A stretch of DNA of 5,414 nt from an uncultured Burkholderiales bacterium (lineage in GTDB: Bacteria; Pseudomonadota; Gammaproteobacteria; Burkholderiales; Burkholderiaceae). The translations under genes were made by a program, and so were the position numbers. The stretch spans positions 1 to 5,414 of the forward strand of contig CALBEV010000057.1 of NCBI GenBank assembly GCA_937891045.1, given 5' to 3'. The notes under the pieces were generated by a model. That model saw nothing but the letters and a program-made list of their open reading frames with translations, had not been told where the DNA came from and searched no databases. Shown here piece after piece: positions 1 to 5,414 of the stretch (positions within the stretch are counted from its first letter, which is position 1; every line of letters begins with the position of its first letter).

Positions 1-1606
1 CATACATGACGCCTGTCAGGCCCGAACCGATTTGCGAGGCCAAACGAATGCGCTGCGCTTCGCCGCCGGACAAAGTGTCTGCACTGCGTGACAAACTCAA
101 ATAAGTGAGGCCGACATTATTGAGGAATTTCAAACGGTTCGCAATTTCACGAATCACTTTGTCGCCAATATCGGCCTTGTTGCCTTGCAAATGCAGGTCT
201 TGGAAATACGCTTGGCATTCGGCCAAGGTGATGTGGCTCACATCGTGCAAGGTGCGGGCTGACAAGCCTTCGCCCAAACGCACATGCCGCGCTTCCACAC
301 GCAGTCGGGTGCCTTCACATTCCAAACAGGGCCGGTGGCCACGGTAGCGCGACAACTCTTCGCGCACCAGCGCAGAGTCGGTGTCGCGGAATCGGCGCGT
401 CATGTTGTTGACGATGCCTTCAAACGGATGCAGTTTGCTGGTTTTGCGCCCTGCTTTGGCACCGGATTCCAGCACATAGCTGAACTTGATTTCTTCCTCG
501 CCCGAGCCAAACAACAGTACGTTTTGAATTGCTTCAGGCAGATTTTCAAACGGCGTTTCCAAATCAAAGCCATAGTGCTTGGCCAAGCTTTGCAACATGG
601 CGAAGTAATAAGCGTTGCGCTTGTCCCAGCCCTTGATGGCGCCACTGGCCAGGCTGATGCTGGGGAAGGCGACGATGCGGGATGGGTCAAAAAAGGTTTG
701 CTCGCCCAAGCCTTCACACGCCGGGCAGGCCCCCAAGGGCGAGTTGAAAGAGAACAAACGCGGTTCGAGTTCGCCGATGGCGTAATTGCAATGCGGACAG
801 GCAAAACGCGCATTGAAAGCCCGCTCGGTTTGGCTGTCCAAGTCGAGCACCACGGCGCGGCCATCGGCCAAGCGCAACGCGGTTTCCAAGCTCTCGGCCA
901 AACGGGTGGCCATGTCTGGTCGCACCTTGAGCCGATCAACCACCACATCGATGTCGTGCTTTTCTTTTTTCTCAAGGCTTGGCAAGTCGGCCAACTCAAC
1001 AACATTGCCATCGATGCGAAAACGCACAAAGCCCTGGGCCTGCATGTGGGTGAACACCTCGGCGAACTCGCCTTTGCGTTCACGCGCCACTGGGGCCATC
1101 ACCATGATGCGGGTTTCTGGCGGCATGGCCAAGACCGCATCCACCATTTGCGCCACGCTGGAAGACTGCAAGGGCACACCGTGCTCAGGGCAATGCGGCG
1201 TGCCAGCACGGGCAAACAACAAACGCAGGTAATCGTGGATTTCAGTGACCGTGCCGACCGTCGAGCGCGGGTTGTGACTGGTGGCTTTTTGCTCGATGGC
1301 AATGGCTGGCGACAAGCCTTCGATCAAATCAACATCGGGCTTGTCCATGCGCTGTAAAAACTGCCGTGCATAGGCCGACAAACTTTCCACATAGCGACGC
1401 TGCCCTTCGGCATACAGCGTGTCAAACGCCAAACTGGACTTGCCCGACCCCGACAAACCGGTGATGACCACCAGTTGGTTGCGCGGGATGTCAATGTCGA
1501 TGTTCTTGAGATTGTGGGTACGCGCCCCTCGGACGCTGATCTGTCCGAACGCGCCTCGTCCTGCGAGGTGATGCGACAGGTAATTGGCGTCTTGGGGTGA
1601 GTTCAC
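1..1606 (-). CDS. uvrA: UvrA, excinuclease ABC subunit A (5' part; C-terminus beyond left edge)
   Basis: UvrA is the damage-recognition ATPase of nucleotide excision repair; it acts in the cytoplasm, loads UvrB on lesions and then leaves. Reading the minus strand from a GTG at 1606 gives 535 uninterrupted codons to the edge. Visible are the N-terminal strand with [12 protein letters not shown] (25-36), Walker [10 protein letters not shown] (50-58), SLSAYARQF (75-83), a UvrB-binding region around 130-250, a first zinc module C270-x2-C273-x20-C294-x2-C297, the insertion domain around 300-420, a PCLEC pair (C427, C430), and the ABC signature LSGGEAQR (512-519). Comparison with the recalled 940-residue E. 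coli protein suggests a little over 400 residues are missing, including the second ATPase half; this is a window cut, not a deletion. GTG 1606 is the first start after an in-frame TGA and has no clear Shine-Dalgarno sequence, so the start is less sure than the identity. Confidence 0.97.
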   Translation of the reverse strand, partial: MNSPQDANYLSHHLAGRGAFGQISVRGARTHNLKNIDIDIPRNQLVVITGLSGSGKSSLAFDTLYAEGQRRYVESLSAYARQFLQRMDKPDVDLIEGLSPAIAIEQKATSHNPRSTVGTVTEIHDYLRLLFARAGTPHCPEHGVPLQSSSVAQMVDAVLAMPPETRIMVMAPVARERKGEFAEVFTHMQAQGFVRFRIDGNVVELADLPSLEKKEKHDIDVVVDRLKVRPDMATRLAESLETALRLADGRAVVLDLDSQTERAFNARFACPHCNYAIGELEPRLFSFNSPLGACPACEGLGEQTFFDPSRIVAFPSISLASGAIKGWDKRNAYYFAMLQSLAKHYGFDLETPFENLPEAIQNVLLFGSGEEEIKFSYVLESGAKAGRKTSKLHPFEGIVNNMTRRFRDTDSALVREELSRYRGHRPCLECEGTRLRVEARHVRLGEGLSARTLHDVSHITLAECQAYFQDLHLQGNKADIGDKVIREIANRLKFLNNVGLTYLSLSRSADTLSGGEAQRIRLASQIGSGLTGVMY

Positions 1607-1635
1607 TGCTTTGGGTGGGCTAAGGGCAACCCGCC

Positions 1636-1662
1636 ATCATAGTCAAGCTGGTTTTCGAACAA
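1636..1662 (-). promoter_or_regulatory. Candidate sigma70-type promoter for uvrA
   Basis: On the minus strand a good -10 hexamer TATGAT (1641-1636) is preceded by TTGTTC (1662-1657) with a 15-nt spacer, shorter than the optimal 17. Transcription would start near 1629, giving a leader of about 23 nt before the uvrA GTG. An alternative TTGACA lies further upstream (about 1704-1699), but a 17-nt spacer leads only to the poor TGGCAT. I looked for a LexA box of the CTGT-N8-ACAG type between 1607 and 1720 and found none, so SOS control is not supported here. Assigned by eye from hexamer matches only. Confidence 0.4.
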
Positions 1663-1688
1663 GCCCGATTGGCAAAATGCCATCGGCT
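1662..1688 (-). terminator. Bulged hairpin after the ilvE/zinc-finger pair, possible terminator
   Basis: On the minus strand AGCCGAT-GGC, loop ATTTT, then GCC-A-ATCGGGCT folds into a stem of about 11 base pairs: AGC/GCT, C-G, GAT/ATC and GGC/GCC, with two single-base bulges on the 3' arm. It lies about 33 nt after the stop of the zinc-finger gene and is followed on that strand by TGTTCG rather than a solid T-run. It would therefore be a weak or leaky intrinsic terminator, or a 3'-end stabilising hairpin. Its downstream edge touches the proposed -35 of uvrA, which fits a boundary between transcription units. Confidence 0.45.
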
Positions 1689-1720
1689 CAGAAGGGCGCT
1701 GTCAAGCAGCCTTTGTGGAC

Positions 1721-1918
1721 TCAGTGCCCCGCCACATGCTCACCCGCCTTCAAGCGGTACTCGGTGCTGCAATACGGGCACTTGGCGTGGCCTTCGTGCG
1801 AAAGGTCGAGAAACACTTTGGGGTGGGTGTTCCACAACTGCATGTCCGCCTTGGGGCTGGGGCAGAACACGCCGCCGTGGCTGTTCAAGTCTTTGGCCAG
1901 CAACTCGATGGTCTTCAT
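1721..1918 (-). CDS. CHCC-type zinc-finger domain protein, 65 aa
   Basis: This small, probably cytosolic protein resembles the zf-CHCC family (related to the zinc-binding end of mitochondrial complex I subunit NDUFS6). Its bacterial role is not established. The likely zinc ligands are C19 (in VFCPSP), H32 (in WNTHPKVFLDL) and the CPYC pair C47 and C50, followed by STEYRL, which is typical of the family's end. The whole protein is essentially this one domain with a short N-terminal lead and a histidine-containing tail (GEHVAGH). Its ATG lies one base after the TGA of ilvE, and AAGG (1928-1925), inside the end of ilvE, is spaced 6 nt from the start. Translation is thus likely coupled to ilvE. 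From memory, an ilvE/zinc-finger pair is common in Burkholderiales. Identity of the fold is confident; function is not. Confidence 0.88.
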   Translation of the reverse strand: MKTIELLAKDLNSHGGVFCPSPKADMQLWNTHPKVFLDLSHEGHAKCPYCSTEYRLKAGEHVAGH

Positions 1919-1919
1919 G

Positions 1920-2858
1920 TCAAACCTTGGTCAGCCAATGGGCGTATTTGGGATTGCGGCCATTGACGATGTCAAAGAAGGCGCTCTGGATTTTTTCGGT
2001 GATCGGGCCGCGGCTGCCGATGCCAATCTCAATGCGGTCCAATTCGCGAATAGGTGTCACTTCTGCCGCGGTTCCGGTGAAGAAAGCTTCATCGGCGATG
2101 TACACCTCGTCACGGGTGATGCGCTTTTGCACAATCTCGAGACCCAAATCTTTGGCGATGTGGAAGATGGTGTTGCGGGTGATGCCGTTCAAGGCGCCAG
2201 CCGACAAGTCGGGCGTGTAGATCACGCCACCTTTCACCACAAAAATGTTTTCACCCGCGCCTTCAGACACAAATCCCGACGCGTCCAACAACAAGGCTTC
2301 GTCGTAACCGTCATCAAGGGCTTCCATGTTGGCCAGGATGGAGTTGGTGTAGTTGCTGACCGCCTTGGCTTGGGTCATGGTGATGTTCACATGGTGGCGC
2401 GTGTAGCTGGAGGTTTTCACGCGGATGCCGCGCTTCAGGCCTTCTTCACCCAAATACGCGCCCCAGGTCCATGCGGCCACCATCAGGTGAATCTGGTTGC
2501 CTTTGGGCGACACGCCCAGCTTTTGTGAGCCGATCCAAGTGAGTGGGCGCACATAGCCGCTTTTCAAATTGTTTTCCCGCACCACGGTGCATTGGGCGTC
2601 GTTCACCTGCTCGGGGGTGAACGGGATTTTCATGCGCAAGATTTTGGCGCTGTTGAACAAGCGCTCGGTGTGCTCTTGCAAACGGAAGATGGCGGTGCCT
2701 TGGGCCGTGTCGTAGGCACGCACACCCTCGAACGCGCCGCAGCCGTAGTGCAGGGTGTGGCTGAGGACATGGATCTTCGCGTCACGCCAGTCAACCAGCA
2801 CGCCGTCCATCCAAATTTTGCCGTCACGGTCGTGCATGGGAGGGGGCAGGGCGCTCAT
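1920..2858 (-). CDS. ilvE: Branched-chain amino acid aminotransferase (class IV)
   Basis: This PLP-dependent enzyme reversibly transfers the amino group between glutamate and the 2-oxo acids of leucine, isoleucine and valine, the last step of their synthesis, in the cytoplasm. The 312-residue product has the fold-type IV features: HVLSHTLHYGCGAFEGVRAY (30-49), the PLP lysine K165 in TQAKAVSNY, E199 in SEGAGEN 34 residues later as in E. coli IlvE, NGITRNTI (224-231) and FFTGTAAEVTPIR (259-271). Length matches E. coli IlvE (about 309). ATG 2858 is chosen over an upstream in-frame start at 2882 because AAAGGA sits 5 nt before it and MSALPPPMHDRDGKIWMDG aligns with family N-termini. It ends one base before the zinc-finger start. 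The related D-amino-acid and aminodeoxychorismate enzymes are less likely given the close IlvE match. No leader peptide or attenuator was seen. Confidence 0.96.
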   Translation of the reverse strand: MSALPPPMHDRDGKIWMDGVLVDWRDAKIHVLSHTLHYGCGAFEGVRAYDTAQGTAIFRLQEHTERLFNSAKILRMKIPFTPEQVNDAQCTVVRENNLKSGYVRPLTWIGSQKLGVSPKGNQIHLMVAAWTWGAYLGEEGLKRGIRVKTSSYTRHHVNITMTQAKAVSNYTNSILANMEALDDGYDEALLLDASGFVSEGAGENIFVVKGGVIYTPDLSAGALNGITRNTIFHIAKDLGLEIVQKRITRDEVYIADEAFFTGTAAEVTPIRELDRIEIGIGSRGPITEKIQSAFFDIVNGRNPKYAHWLTKV

Positions 2859-2863
2859 GAAAA

Positions 2864-2869
2864 TCCTTT
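2864..2869 (-). promoter_or_regulatory. Shine-Dalgarno sequence fixing the ilvE start
   Basis: AAAGGA on the minus strand, followed by TTTTC and ATG 2858. The 5-nt spacing is good and decides the ATG at 2858 over the longer frame starting at 2882. The 40-nt gap upstream (2859-2898) holds nothing else that I can see: no promoter hexamers and no hairpin with a T-run. Confidence 0.75.
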
Positions 2870-2898
2870 CGGGGAAGCACAAATGGAGACCGGCGATT

Positions 2899-3315
2899 CT
2901 AAGCGCCAGCCACTTTGTCCTCTTCCTCGGGGTGACGGCTCAAGACCCAATCCATCAAGCGGCCTTCTTGAAAGCTGCATTGCACTTCATCGCCCGCCTC
3001 GTCCCGCCAAACAAACACCTCGGGCTGTTGGCCTTGCGGGGACGCCAACCGTCCCAAGCTGCCGGCCAAAGAAAGGACTTGCAGCAAACGCAAACCGTTG
3101 TGCAACTGGGCATGGAACATCACCGCGTTGAGCACGGTGCCCATGGGCTGATCGGCGGCTCGCTGAAGACTCAACAGCAAACGGCTGGTGTGCTGCAGCA
3201 GCCAAAAAACAATGCCGCTGGCCACCAATGAAAAGCCCCACCAGCCAAAGGCTCGGAAGGACAAATACAAGAGCCCCGCCAGGGCGAAGGGTATCCATAG
3301 GTTGCGCCAGTTCAT
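2899..3315 (-). CDS. Small membrane protein of unknown function, 138 aa
   Basis: I do not recognise a characterised family. The product begins MNWRNLW and has two hydrophobic stretches, about residues 7-20 (IPFALAGLLYLSF) and 25-40 (WWGFSLVASGIVFWLL), separated by a short RAFG turn. This suggests a membrane hairpin, and the basic residues after the second helix (R45, R52) place both ends in the cytoplasm. The remaining two thirds is soluble: a helical part (about 45-90) and a probable beta region with EVFVWRDEAGDEVQCSF (99-115), ending in an acidic tail (EEED). There are no heme motifs and only one cysteine (C113). ATG 3315 lies 4 nt after the TGA of the cytochrome gene. The only SD-like bases, TGAGG, overlap that stop and sit just 2 nt away, so translational coupling is likely. 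The longer frame up to 3399 would run through the cytochrome gene and is not preferred. Similar two-helix hypotheticals occur in Comamonadaceae from memory. Confidence 0.8.
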   Translation of the reverse strand: MNWRNLWIPFALAGLLYLSFRAFGWWGFSLVASGIVFWLLQHTSRLLLSLQRAADQPMGTVLNAVMFHAQLHNGLRLLQVLSLAGSLGRLASPQGQQPEVFVWRDEAGDEVQCSFQEGRLMDWVLSRHPEEEDKVAGA

Positions 3316-3319
3316 GGCC

Positions 3320-3787
3320 TCATTTTGGCACCCTCGCCGTCTTGGCGTTGTACTCGCCATTGGCCGCAGCTTGATGGCAGGTGACGCAAGACGCGCCATT
3401 GCTGACCGACGGTTTTTTCCAAACGGCGGCTGATACCTTGGGGTTGTTCATGTGGATCTTGGTCCACCAAGCGGATTGGGTGATGCGTTGTTGCGGCGGC
3501 TCTTCGGCCACCAACGGGAATGTGCTGGCATGGGCTTGCAGCCAGTTGGAAATCTCTTCCTGGGTATCTATGTTGATCATCACCTGGCTTGTGAAATGCT
3601 GAGGCATGGCGTCCATCAGTTTTTTCCACGAGGCGGCGGGCAACATGCCAGGGGGATACGCGAAGTGGCACACATTGCAATGCTGGGTGTAGGGCGTGAA
3701 GGCGGGCATGGGCACACGCACTTGCGCATGGGCCAAGCCCATCAGCAAGCTTGCCGCGCCTATCGCCCATTGTTTGGTGTTGGTCAT
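3320..3787 (-). CDS. Exported diheme cytochrome c (DHC-like), 155 aa
   Basis: A periplasmic electron carrier, by family resemblance to the diheme cytochrome c (DHC) group first studied in Rhodobacter sphaeroides, where the partner is the heme protein SHP. The first 21 residues form a Sec signal peptide: a short basic N-region (K5), a hydrophobic core (AIGAASLLMGLA) and cleavage after AHA before Q22. Two heme-c sites are plain: CNVCH at 37-41, followed by FAYPPGMLPAASWKKLM, and CVTCH at 134-138 near the C-terminus. H64 (PQHF) and H112 (KIHMNNP) are candidate distal ligands, which would make both hemes bis-histidine; this is inferred from family pattern. ATG 3787 is supported by AAGGGAG five bases upstream and by the signal peptide starting there; the longer frame to 3892 adds a non-signal-like stretch. 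Neither SHP nor a cytochrome b561-type gene is visible nearby, so its redox partners are unknown. Confidence 0.87.
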   Translation of the reverse strand: MTNTKQWAIGAASLLMGLAHAQVRVPMPAFTPYTQHCNVCHFAYPPGMLPAASWKKLMDAMPQHFTSQVMINIDTQEEISNWLQAHASTFPLVAEEPPQQRITQSAWWTKIHMNNPKVSAAVWKKPSVSNGASCVTCHQAAANGEYNAKTARVPK

Positions 3788-3792
3788 GAATG

Positions 3793-3799
3793 CTCCCTT
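3793..3799 (-). promoter_or_regulatory. Shine-Dalgarno sequence of the cytochrome gene
   Basis: AAGGGAG on the minus strand, 5 nt before ATG 3787. It is the strongest ribosome-binding site in the window and fixes the start at the signal peptide. Its upstream end overlaps the first of two CTTGAAG repeats, so any protein or RNA fold using that repeat would affect ribosome access. Confidence 0.75.
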
Positions 3800-3824
3800 G
3801 AAGATGGAAGTTCCATTCTTGAAG
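3797..3824. repeat. Palindrome between two direct repeats in the cytochrome leader
   Basis: A perfect 13-bp palindrome ATGGAAGTTCCAT (3804-3816, central G) is bounded by two identical copies of CTTGAAG (3797-3803 and 3818-3824). The whole unit sits 10-37 bp upstream of the cytochrome start codon. The one-base centre makes a tight RNA hairpin unlikely, so a DNA-binding site for a dimeric regulator is the more natural reading. No matching copy was noticed elsewhere in the window. The sequence is seen directly; its role is inference. Confidence 0.4.
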
Positions 3825-3861
3825 CTTGGCCGACGCTTTGCCTTGATGCAAAACAAGAAAG

Positions 3862-3959
3862 CGGCTGAATGCTGATGCCAGACATGGCACACCCGTCGGC
3901 TGATTGACTGAACCTCAAGCCCCTGAGCCTTTTTGGCGACTGAGCGCTTGTGCGGCTGA
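3862..3959. repeat. Three copies of CGGCTGA in the radA-cytochrome spacer
   Basis: CGGCTGA occurs at 3862-3868, 3897-3903 and 3953-3959, all in the same orientation (TCAGCCG on the coding strand). The first two extend to CGGCTGA-A/T-TG. Spacings are 35 and 56 bp, not whole helical turns throughout. The spacer (3788-3961) otherwise holds no open frame with a start and ribosome site, no clear promoter and no clear terminator for radA. The repeats may be operator half-sites or coincidence in GC-rich DNA. Confidence 0.3.
3876..3889. repeat. Short inverted repeat TGCCA-GACA-TGGCA
   Basis: Perfect 5-bp arms around a 4-base centre, located between radA and the cytochrome gene, 88 bp upstream of the latter's start. 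In RNA from the minus strand it would form a small hairpin with one extra G-U pair, but no T-run follows within about 15 nt, so it is not a standard terminator. TGCCA/TGGCA arms also suit a regulator site. Function unknown. Confidence 0.3.
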
Positions 3960-3961
3960 CC

Positions 3962-5338
3962 TTAATCGAGTTGTCGCAGCACCGCCACCGCCTCGTCCAC
4001 GCGCTCGACCCCATGGATGGTGAGGCCCTCGATGGGTTTTTTGGGCATGTTGGCTTTGGGAATCAGGGCCACGCTAAAGCCCAGTTTGGCGGCTTCTTTC
4101 AAGCGCTCTTGACCGCGTGGTGCAGGCCGCACTTCACCAGCCAAGCCCACCTCGCCAAACGCCAAAAAGCCGCGCGGCAGCGGCTTGCCACGCAAGCTGC
4201 TTTGGATGGCGAGCATCACCGCCAAGTCGGCAGCGGGTTCGCTGATGCGCACACCGCCCACCGCGTTCACAAACACGTCTTGGTCCATGCACGCCACGCC
4301 AGCATGGCGGTGCAGCACGGCCAACAACATGGCCAAGCGGTCCCGATCGAGGCCCACACTCAAACGGCGGGGGCTGGGGCCGCCACTGTCAACCAGTGCT
4401 TGGATTTCCACCAGCAAAGGCCGTGTGCCTTCCAGCGTCACCATGACGCAACTGCCAGGCACCGGTTCGGAATGCTGGCTCAAGAAAATGGCGCTGGGGT
4501 TGCTGACGCCTTTCAAGCCTTTTTCGGTCATGGCAAACACGCCAATTTCGTTCACCGCACCAAAGCGGTTTTTGATGGCCCGCACCAGCCGATAGCTTGA
4601 ATGCGTGTCGCCTTCAAAGTACAACACCGTGTCCACCATGTGCTCGAGAACCCTAGGGCCTGCCAAAGCACCTTCTTTGGTGACATGGCCGACCAAGACC
4701 ACGGTGGTGCCACTGGATTTGGCCAAGCGGGTCAGGTGGGCGGCGCATTCACGCACTTGGGCCACCGAGCCCGGGGCGCTGGTGAGTTGGTCGGAGTACA
4801 CGGTTTGAATCGAGTCAATCACCGCCACTTGTGGCGACTGGGCTTGCAAGGTGGCGATGATTTTTTCCAGCTGGGTTTCGGCCAGCACGTTCACTTGGCT
4901 GTGGTCCAGGCCCAAACGTCGCGCCCGCAAAGCCACTTGGGCGCCCGACTCTTCACCGGTGACATACAAGGTGTGTTGGCCGCTGCGCTGCAAACCATCC
5001 AAGGCTTGCAGCAGCAAGGTGGACTTGCCAATGCCAGGGTCGCCGCCAATCAGCACCACACCGCACTCCACCATGCCGCCGCCCAAGACGCGGTCCAGTT
5101 CATCCTGCCCGGTGGGGGTGCGTTGCATGTCCTGCGCTTCGATGGCACTCAGGGCCATGACGGCCGAGGCGGGGGCCAAGCCTGCGCGTTCGCTGTAGCG
5201 GTTTTTGCTGGCGCTGCTGTCGCTGACCACCGACTCGACCAAGGTGTTCCAAGCGCCGCAGTGGGGGCATTTGCCCAGCCATTTGGGGCTGGTGCCGCCA
5301 CAGTCGCTGCAGCTGAAAAGGGTTTTGTCTTTGGCCAT
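3962..5338 (-). CDS. radA: RadA (Sms), DNA repair and recombination ATPase
   Basis: RadA helps process recombination intermediates by driving branch migration with RecA during repair of broken and stalled DNA; it is cytoplasmic. The 458-residue product has every part of the family: a zinc finger C10-x2-C13-x10-C24-x2-C27, Walker A GDPGIGKS (99-106), TGEES (127-131), Walker B VAVIDS (171-176), the RadA-specific KNRFG motif (256-260), and a C-terminal Lon-like domain from about 290 to the end (EGTRPLLVEIQALV, DQDVFVNAVGGV, FGEVGLAGEVRP). Its length is close to E. coli RadA (460). ATG 5338 is chosen because MAKDKTLFSCSDCGG matches family N-termini; an in-frame TTG at 5371 would add 11 residues of no family likeness. 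There is no good Shine-Dalgarno before ATG 5338. The gene stands 174 nt before the cytochrome gene, so a separate transcription unit is plausible. Confidence 0.97.
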   Translation of the reverse strand: MAKDKTLFSCSDCGGTSPKWLGKCPHCGAWNTLVESVVSDSSASKNRYSERAGLAPASAVMALSAIEAQDMQRTPTGQDELDRVLGGGMVECGVVLIGGDPGIGKSTLLLQALDGLQRSGQHTLYVTGEESGAQVALRARRLGLDHSQVNVLAETQLEKIIATLQAQSPQVAVIDSIQTVYSDQLTSAPGSVAQVRECAAHLTRLAKSSGTTVVLVGHVTKEGALAGPRVLEHMVDTVLYFEGDTHSSYRLVRAIKNRFGAVNEIGVFAMTEKGLKGVSNPSAIFLSQHSEPVPGSCVMVTLEGTRPLLVEIQALVDSGGPSPRRLSVGLDRDRLAMLLAVLHRHAGVACMDQDVFVNAVGGVRISEPAADLAVMLAIQSSLRGKPLPRGFLAFGEVGLAGEVRPAPRGQERLKEAAKLGFSVALIPKANMPKKPIEGLTIHGVERVDEAVAVLRQLD

Positions 5339-5344
5339 CCAAGG

Positions 5345-5371
5345 ATGATACGGCTGGGGCTTGGGCGACAA
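5345..5371 (-). promoter_or_regulatory. Possible radA promoter giving a leaderless or near-leaderless mRNA
   Basis: On the minus strand TATCAT (5350-5345) is a fair -10 hexamer, preceded by TTGTCG (5371-5366) at a 15-nt spacing. The expected start point falls on or next to the A of ATG 5338, which fits the absence of a Shine-Dalgarno sequence there. Spacing is short and only hexamer matches support it. The rest of 5339-5414 holds short open frames on both strands cut by the window edge, none with a product I can name. Confidence 0.25.
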
Positions 5372-5414
5372 TGTGCGCTGTTCACCTTCGCAAAGCTGTT
5401 TTGTCAGACCACAC

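Noticed and set aside
284..1357. Long plus-strand open frame (357 codons) opposite uvrA
   Set aside because: The minus strand encodes unmistakable UvrA throughout. The plus-strand translation has no recognisable domain and no ribosome site and is explained by codon bias leaving the antisense frame open.
1..1606. uvrA as a pseudogene, because it lacks the second ATPase domain
   Set aside because: The frame is uninterrupted for 535 codons and still matching the family at the window edge, so the missing part lies outside the window.
1607..1720. LexA (SOS) box upstream of uvrA
   Set aside because: No CTGT-N8-ACAG or close variant is present in the spacer on either strand.
1584..2528. Plus-strand open frame (314 codons) spanning the zinc-finger gene and ilvE
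   Set aside because: It crosses two real minus-strand genes and their spacer, and it has a low-complexity antisense composition and no family likeness.
3312..3890. Second minus-strand frame (192 codons) overlapping the diheme cytochrome gene
   Set aside because: The frame offset by one base gives the signal peptide, two CxxCH sites and a good ribosome site; this one gives none of these.
3914..3937. CTCA-AGCCCC-TGAG followed by CC and TTTTT on the plus strand, a terminator-like element
   Set aside because: The stem is only 4 bp and it points in the plus direction, where there is no gene to terminate; on the minus strand no T-run follows.
3950..4600. Plus-strand open frame (216 codons) opposite the 3' half of radA
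   Set aside because: It is histidine- and glutamine-rich, as expected for the reverse complement of GC-rich coding DNA; radA on the other strand is complete and conserved.
5339..5414. Possible end of an upstream minus-strand gene or start of a divergent plus-strand gene at the right edge
   Set aside because: Only about 20 codons are visible in any frame, none resembles a protein I can name (including the alanine racemase often found beside radA), and no ribosome site supports a start.

Overview
The window is a run of six chromosomal genes, all on the minus strand, so it reads biologically from high to low coordinates: radA, a diheme cytochrome c, a small membrane protein, ilvE, a CHCC zinc-finger protein, and the 5' part of uvrA, which runs off the left edge. 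The protein sequences (RadA, IlvE, UvrA), the moderate-to-high GC content, and the leucine codons rich in TTG and CTG suggest a betaproteobacterium of the Burkholderiales, most likely Comamonadaceae (Limnohabitans/Rhodoferax-like). That placement is inferred from recalled family resemblance; no search was run.

Layout. Positions 5338-3962 encode a full-length RadA. A 174-bp spacer (3788-3961) follows and holds several short repeats. Next come an exported diheme cytochrome c (3787-3320) and, 4 nt further on, a 138-residue protein with a two-helix membrane hairpin (3315-2899). After 40 nt comes ilvE (2858-1920), followed after 1 nt by a 65-residue zinc-finger protein (1918-1721). A 114-bp spacer (1607-1720) holds a bulged hairpin and a promoter-like pair of hexamers. 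It is followed by uvrA (1606 to the edge, 535 codons visible). The last 76 bases (5339-5414) contain no gene I can name.

How the genes relate. radA and uvrA are DNA-repair housekeeping genes at the two ends. Between them lie two tightly spaced pairs: cytochrome plus membrane protein, and ilvE plus zinc-finger protein. Spacings of 4 nt and 1 nt suggest translational coupling within each pair. The 40-nt gap between the pairs, with no visible terminator, allows a four-gene transcript. uvrA probably has its own promoter. I see no tRNA, rRNA, CRISPR array, insertion sequence, phage gene or toxin-antitoxin pair.

This is mostly an ordinary core-genome segment. The least explained part is the diheme cytochrome with its membrane-protein neighbour and the repeat-bearing leader in front of them. 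I found no convincing sign of a previously undescribed system.
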